Assembly: GCA_039818725.1 (NCBI GenBank)
Contig: JBCBTK010000027.1
Location: forward strand, 1-64,000
Direction: 5' to 3'
Origin: Congregibacter sp039818725
GTDB taxonomy: Bacteria > Pseudomonadota > Gammaproteobacteria > Pseudomonadales > Halieaceae
Length of the DNA: 64,000 bases
The notes beneath the pieces are model-generated. The model worked only from the letters and a program-made list of their open reading frames with translations, ran no database searches and was not told the DNA's origin. Shown here one piece after another: positions 59,594 through 64,000 of this stretch. A program made the position numbers and the translations under genes. Each line of letters opens with the position of its first letter. Position 1 is the stretch's first letter.

Positions 59594-62500
59594 CTATCCC
59601 GCGGGGCCACTGTTGAGAAATGCGAGATACAACCCACGCCAGATCCCGAAGTCGGCGAGGTCAACGACACCGTTGTCGTTGTAATCCGCCGCGGCTGCCA
59701 GCGCGCTGAAGCTGGCCGGCCGGCGGAACACACTCAGGAATGCGGCGTAGTCGTCCATGTCCACGTTGCCATCGCCGTCGAGGTCTCCACTCATGGACGC
59801 CGGACCGAATTCCAGGCCCACGATAACGGGGTCGTGGTCTGAGGAGCGGAACGCATTGGCCTCGAACAGAGGAAGGTTATCGGGTTCCTCCTCAAAGTCC
59901 CGGAAGAATGGCTCGCCCGGCTCATCGAGTACATCATCGTTGTAATCGAACAGGTTGATTTCGTCGGCATTGATGTGCCACTCGGTGACGCCCGTTACCG
60001 CGTCGCTGATGTTCAGCCCGAGGGCATGGTCCAGGTAGCCGCGCTGCCCGTCGAATACGAAGCTGTACGCGTCGTTACCGTTGAATTCCTCGATGAGGTC
60101 GACGTAGCCCCGCCCGATGAACGCGGTGACCGCGTCCTCTTTCTTGTAGGCATTCAGGTCGCCGACGACGAGCACCCGGTCCGTTCCTGCCGGGGGAATC
60201 TCCGCGATCTCGTCGCCCGGTATGACCACGTCGTTGATGAAATCCGCCACGATGCCCGCTGCCGTGGCGCGCGTCTGGCTGCAGTTACCCTGTCCATCGC
60301 CCAGATCCGGATCGCCCACATCATCGCAGTCAGAGCCTTTGGACTTGAGGTGGTGTGCGGCCACGATGACCCGCTCTCCAGACGTTTGCTCTTCAAACAC
60401 CTGTATGAGCGTCGGGCGGTTCAGGTTCGCCCGGTAGGCCGGATCGACCGAGTCATCGACCACAAAGCTCGGCCCGACCGGCGTTACCGTGTCGGATTTG
60501 TAGATCATGGCCACCTTGATGGCGTCGGTTCCCAAGGGACCCGCGTTGATGAAGGTATAGGCTCCGCAACCGTTGGTCGCATTGAGGGCGTTGACCAGAG
60601 TCTGCAGCGAAGCCGAACCGGAGGCATCGTTCTCGATTTCGCTCAGTCCAACGATGTCGCCGTCGATCGCACAGAGCGCGGCCGCCAGCTTGGCGGACTG
60701 GCGCTGCAGTTCCTGAGCCGAGTCCGCGCCGCGGCAATCCAAAGTCCCCGACGGTCCGCAGTCTCCGAAGTCCCGGCTTTCGGTCACATCGATGGTGGGG
60801 AAGAAGTTCAGTACGTTGGCGCTCACAACCGACATCGTTCCGCCCACATCGGCCGGGGCCAGTGAGCGAGGATTCTCAAGCTGGAAGCTGTAGTCGAACT
60901 GCCCCACTACAGGGCGGACGCGATAGTTACCAAACCCGAAGTCCAGTACCCCGGTGAGGCCGGAGATCGAATCGCCGCCGCGGAAGAAGTTGGTGATGCT
61001 CAGCCCCGGAATGGGATAGAAGACATTCAAATCTTGTTCCAGAGCCTGATTCTCACCGTTGGCGTCGTCGTCGAGAATCACCCGGCGCCGGGCGAGATCC
61101 GCTTCGTGAGCGGCGAAACCGGTCACGCTGGGCTCGCTGGTATGTGTGAACTGGAAGGGTCGTCCACCTTCGTACAGCACCACCTCGCCGAAACGATTGA
61201 GTTCGAAGTATTCGGACACGGTGAGCGTATCCACGTAGGTAACCAGCATGCCCTCGAAAGCCTCAAGATCATCGACGGCGTTTAGGGGAAGGTCGATCAG
61301 CGCTGCATTGGGCAGGGGATTAGCGGTGCTGAGGACCTCCACGGATCCACTGGTTACGTTGATCTGGGTCTTGTCGAAGAACTCCACGACCTCGCCGGTC
61401 ACCGCGACTTCATCGCCAATGCCAACATCGGTAGCGCAGCTGCCGCAGAATACGAAGATGCCGTCAGAGGTGGCGGAGTCGCCGTCGCCGTCGGCATCCT
61501 GGATGAAGAAGCCGCTCAATTGCTGCGGGTGAAACTGCTCGGAGCCGGGCACGCCCTGGAAGTCCCCGGTAACGATACCGGTGGTACTGACGGTCTGGCC
61601 CTCTCTTTCGCTGGCCGCGCCGCTGCCCTGGATCTGCGGAATGGTGAGGGCGATTACCTCGCCGCAGGGCAGTGCACCGCCCGCGAAGGTCTGCGCTCCG
61701 TTAACGCAGCCGGCCGTGCTAGGGGCAGGTTCGGCCCAGGTGAAATCTTCATAAACCGTGCCGTCCCCGCTGAGCTGCAGCGATAGGCCCAGGGGCGTGT
61801 CGGTGGGTTCGAACTGGCCGATATCCGTGGACAGGAGCCCATTTGCCGCACCGTTCGTAGCCGTGAAGCTTCCTTCGTAGGATAGAAACTGCACGGCCTC
61901 GCCGCTGGCATTGACGAGAGCCAGACCGTCGGGGCCCCCGTTCTGGATGCCTGGGGTATCGACGGCGACGAACCCGAAGCCGGTTCCGGTGTCGTCTCCC
62001 AGGGTCCCTGCCAGGGCGACCGTACTGTAGGCGCCGCCCCCGTTTCCGTTGTAGAGAACGATAGACCAGCCGGTGAGGTCCGTTCCAGTGGGGCCGGCTA
62101 CCTCAACGAATTCATCGATGTCACCGCCCGTATTGTCGTAATGCAATTCGTTGATGAACACGGCGGTAAATGGTGTCGCGACAGTAAAGCTGAAGCTCGT
62201 GTCCTCGGACATGCTGTCGGCCGTGCCGTCCTGGTCCTGAACCTCGCTCGCGACGACCGTGACCGTGCAGGTCTCACCGGCCGTAAAGTCGCTGACCGGG
62301 TCGAGGGTGAAGCTTGTACTGTCGGCGCTGGATTCGACGGCCGTCAAATCGTTTCCACTAACGGTGCAATCGATGTCGAACCACAGCCCGGCGCCAACGG
62401 TTACCGCCTCGCTGAATGCGATTTCGATACTCGCGTCGGCCTGGACGCTGGTCGCGCCATTGGCCGGAGTGGTGCTGATCACGCTAGGTGGTGTGTCGAC

Positions 62501-63208
62501 GGCCCCGCCCACGGTTCCAGAAATACGCAGGGACCGGGGGTCGCTACCCCCAAAGCCGACTGTCTCAAGATCGAAGGTGCCGGCATTGGATTCAGAGTTG
62601 AATGCGGCGAGTGTAAATACGATGGAGTCGCCGGCGTTGAGCGTGCCGATAGAGGAAAGATCGACGGCGACGAAGTCGACGCCCGAGCCGCTATCGCCGT
62701 AATCAAAGGTCAACACGGACACGGGCGTACCGCCGTTGACGGACGCCTGTATCTCAAAGTCGTCGGGGCCCGAGCCAGACCGATCGAGGCGGATATCCAT
62801 GCTCGTGGGGGTGACGGAAGCCGCACCTACGTCAAAGCCCCAGGTCCAGAAGTCGCCCGCGGCGAGCGCGTCGCCGAAGCTCGTCGACGCCGTGTCCCAT
62901 CCGCGCCAGTTCCAGGTGCCGCCGCTGTTGGCGCTCAGACCAGCGCCGGCCGAAAGCTGGTCCGGGATAAGGGAGGGATCGAAGGTAGTCGCCGTGAGTG
63001 CGGGGTTCGAGGTACTGGGAGCCGTATCCCACTGGACCAGCGTCACCGCATCAGCACTCGCCGCCGCAACTCCCAGCGATAGTGCGCCAAGTAGCTTCGC
63101 CAAGCAGTTAAGCGGACGCCGACGGCTTTTGTTCTCCCGGCAAAGCCTTCCCGGCAATCGTTCGGCTGCGTTAATTGGCGCGATTGATTCCGGGGGCAGG
63201 CTATTCAT
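59594..63208 (-). CDS. Extracellular nuclease (ExeM/NucH-like) with C-terminal dockerin
   Basis: A 1204-residue secreted nuclease. A signal segment near residues 35-55 (LAKLLGALSLGVAAASADA) is preceded by a long basic N-region. A discoidin-like beta domain and a Big_5-type Ig domain (PPSVISTTPANGATSV) follow, then a lamin-tail domain (FINELHYDNTGGDIDEFVEV) and OB-like repeats. The endonuclease/exonuclease/phosphatase domain (about 820-1140) has GLSEIEND, VVGDLNAYKKEDA and SSDHDPVIVGLEF. The last 55 residues are a dockerin type I with two intact calcium loops, DLDGDGNVDMDD and DYNDNGVVDLAD. It degrades extracellular DNA; the dockerin suggests anchoring to the neighbouring cohesin-like protein. 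Confidence 0.9.
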   Translation of the reverse strand: MNSLPPESIAPINAAERLPGRLCRENKSRRRPLNCLAKLLGALSLGVAAASADAVTLVQWDTAPSTSNPALTATTFDPSLIPDQLSAGAGLSANSGGTWNWRGWDTASTSFGDALAAGDFWTWGFDVGAASVTPTSMDIRLDRSGSGPDDFEIQASVNGGTPVSVLTFDYGDSGSGVDFVAVDLSSIGTLNAGDSIVFTLAAFNSESNAGTFDLETVGFGGSDPRSLRISGTVGGAVDTPPSVISTTPANGATSVQADASIEIAFSEAVTVGAGLWFDIDCTVSGNDLTAVESSADSTSFTLDPVSDFTAGETCTVTVVASEVQDQDGTADSMSEDTSFSFTVATPFTAVFINELHYDNTGGDIDEFVEVAGPTGTDLTGWSIVLYNGNGGGAYSTVALAGTLGDDTGTGFGFVAVDTPGIQNGGPDGLALVNASGEAVQFLSYEGSFTATNGAANGLLSTDIGQFEPTDTPLGLSLQLSGDGTVYEDFTWAEPAPSTAGCVNGAQTFAGGALPCGEVIALTIPQIQGSGAASEREGQTVSTTGIVTGDFQGVPGSEQFHPQQLSGFFIQDADGDGDSATSDGIFVFCGSCATDVGIGDEVAVTGEVVEFFDKTQINVTSGSVEVLSTANPLPNAALIDLPLNAVDDLEAFEGMLVTYVDTLTVSEYFELNRFGEVVLYEGGRPFQFTHTSEPSVTGFAAHEADLARRRVILDDDANGENQALEQDLNVFYPIPGLSITNFFRGGDSISGLTGVLDFGFGNYRVRPVVGQFDYSFQLENPRSLAPADVGGTMSVVSANVLNFFPTIDVTESRDFGDCGPSGTLDCRGADSAQELQRQSAKLAAALCAIDGDIVGLSEIENDASGSASLQTLVNALNATNGCGAYTFINAGPLGTDAIKVAMIYKSDTVTPVGPSFVVDDSVDPAYRANLNRPTLIQVFEEQTSGERVIVAAHHLKSKGSDCDDVGDPDLGDGQGNCSQTRATAAGIVADFINDVVIPGDEIAEIPPAGTDRVLVVGDLNAYKKEDAVTAFIGRGYVDLIEEFNGNDAYSFVFDGQRGYLDHALGLNISDAVTGVTEWHINADEINLFDYNDDVLDEPGEPFFRDFEEEPDNLPLFEANAFRSSDHDPVIVGLEFGPASMSGDLDGDGNVDMDDYAAFLSVFRRPASFSALAAAADYNDNGVVDLADFGIWRGLYLAFLNSGPAG

Positions 63209-63527
63209 TGATAGTTTCCTTGAGATAAGACGGCAGCAGGTTGGCTAAGCAGACAAGCACGTCCCTGTACTTTTAATCAGGACCGGCCAGCCTGCGCAAG
63301 AGTCACGCCATGTGACAGGTGCTTCGTAGGCGCCTGTTCTGCCGCGAGTTTTGGCGCCTGCGGCTGTCACAAATTTGAAACGCGTAAAAATTCTCGACAC
63401 CCACCGCCTCGCTGGCGCGTTCAGGACCCGCCGCGCTCTATGGAGGTGTGGGCAAGAAATATGGAGCAGCAGCCCGTGCGGTGACTTTACATCGATTCAG
63501 CTCGCTGCACGATCGAGCATCAAAATG
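63209..63527. other. Intergenic region upstream of the nuclease gene
   Basis: These 319 bases hold the nuclease promoter. Frames at 63351-63560 and 63448-63798 lack ribosome sites and family likeness and were not accepted. No tRNA, terminator or clear palindrome was seen. Confidence 0.4.
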
Positions 63528-63735
63528 TCAGAGCGGCGGCTGGCTCGAAGACGTCGCTAGAAGCTCGTCGAACTTAAGAACGTTCCCATCGGGGTCACGG
63601 ATGAACAGCACGCGCCGCCGCTCGCCGATCATCAACGAGCCTTCCGTGATCGCTATGCCGGTCCGCATGCGCTGCTTTTCGAGCAGCTCATGGCTCCCTT
63701 TGCGGACAGTTCCGGCGAGAAAGAAATGGCGGCGT
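63528..63735 (-). pseudogene. C-terminal fragment of a glyoxalase/VOC protein
   Basis: The minus-strand frame ending at 63528 reads HELLEKQRMRTGIAITEGSL and then RRVLFIRDPDGNVLKFDELL, the characteristic C-terminal half of vicinal-oxygen-chelate proteins. The metal-binding Glu is near the end. Upstream, the open frame (to 63977) is basic and unlike the family's N-terminal half, so the gene is truncated or was rearranged. Only about 65 of an expected 120-150 residues are recognisable. Confidence 0.5.
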
Positions 63736-64000
63736 TTATGCGGCTGCCGGAGCGTTTCTACAGTGGTGGTCGACCAAGGCGCATCATCGCGACCCTGAGC
63801 CTTGGTGATTGTCCGGTGGCTGTGGCACTTGCCATCAAATTGCTGGTCGAGAGTTGGATTGATGCCGTTCCTCGGCTTAGCGATCCACCGGGAGAGAGTG
63901 CCACGACCTTTCAAGTAGTGTGTGCGATCTACGGAGGACTTGTGCTTGGTCTGTCCGCGGAGTCTGGCTGCGGACAAGCCAGAGTATTTTGTCGGCGCCA
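63690..64000 (+). CDS. Possible partial gene leaving the right edge
   Basis: A plus-strand frame stays open from before 63690 to the window end. From ATG 63726 it reads MAAFMRLPERFYSGGRPRRI with a hydrophobic stretch VAVALAIKLLVESW further on. No family is recognised and there is only a weak GAGAAAGA site before ATG 63726 (ATG 63690 is another option). It overlaps the antisense VOC remnant. It may be a real gene or chance openness in GC-rich DNA. Confidence 0.2.
   Translation, partial: MAPFADSSGEKEMAAFMRLPERFYSGGRPRRIIATLSLGDCPVAVALAIKLLVESWIDAVPRLSDPPGESATTFQVVCAIYGGLVLGLSAESGCGQARVFCRR

Noticed and set aside
59975..60865. 296-codon plus frame
   Set aside because: Antisense to the nuclease domain; the minus strand carries GDLNAY and SDHDP motifs.

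Overview
The window is a high-GC Gram-negative chromosome segment, most likely from a free-living gammaproteobacterium. This is inferred from lipoprotein and Tat signals, a TonB-dependent receptor, a PEP-CTERM protein, DUF3192 and DUF6090 proteins and many glutathione S-transferase (GST) genes. No rRNA, tRNA or CRISPR array was seen, and genus-level placement is not possible from the sequence alone.

Layout. 1-3234: start of an unknown gene running off the left edge and a large PAS-GGDEF-EAL c-di-GMP protein. 3372-8241: a tight five-gene minus-strand operon (flavodoxin-like reductase, Rieske-TPP enzyme fusion, unknown protein, DUF1993, GST). 8507-18480: a secreted prolyl oligopeptidase, two small membrane proteins, an aldo/keto reductase-RidA fusion, an APC amino-acid permease and a fused S9-M1 exported peptidase, together a plausible peptide-scavenging block. 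18678-25590: GST plus SDR, a BNR-propeller exoprotein, and a GST/TetR divergent pair around a perfect operator. 25691-28776: MarR-led operon with two alpha/beta hydrolases and a TPR protein. 29029-37505: lipoproteins, nitronate monooxygenase, tandem DsbA/HCCA-isomerase-like genes, a beta-lactamase-fold hydrolase and a SoxC-type molybdenum enzyme with its cytochrome c. 37515-42539: trans-sulfuration enzyme with an NhaC-type carrier, DUF6671 and an outer-membrane barrel.

42540-45583 is the clearly accessory part. It holds gene cassettes with two integron attC sites and no integrase in the window. One cassette is a DUF4258-like/DUF2283 pair resembling toxin-antitoxin modules. An IS1182-family insertion sequence sits exactly at the core of the second attC site.

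45726-64000: a seven-repeat FG-GAP-like exoprotein, a monooxygenase-MarR pair, GST, a PPOX-type flavoprotein, a TonB receptor, a YCII/ECF42 sigma pair, LysR and neighbours. It ends with an apparent secreted pair: a 1204-residue extracellular nuclease with a C-terminal dockerin, next to a small PEP-CTERM protein with a cohesin-like body. The right edge holds a glyoxalase-like gene fragment and an unresolved partial reading frame.

The most notable items are the cassette/IS region, the cohesin-dockerin pair, three unusual enzyme fusions (Rieske-TPP, S9-M1, AKR-RidA), and two MarR genes 20 kb apart that share the operator TAGTTA-N6-TAACTA.
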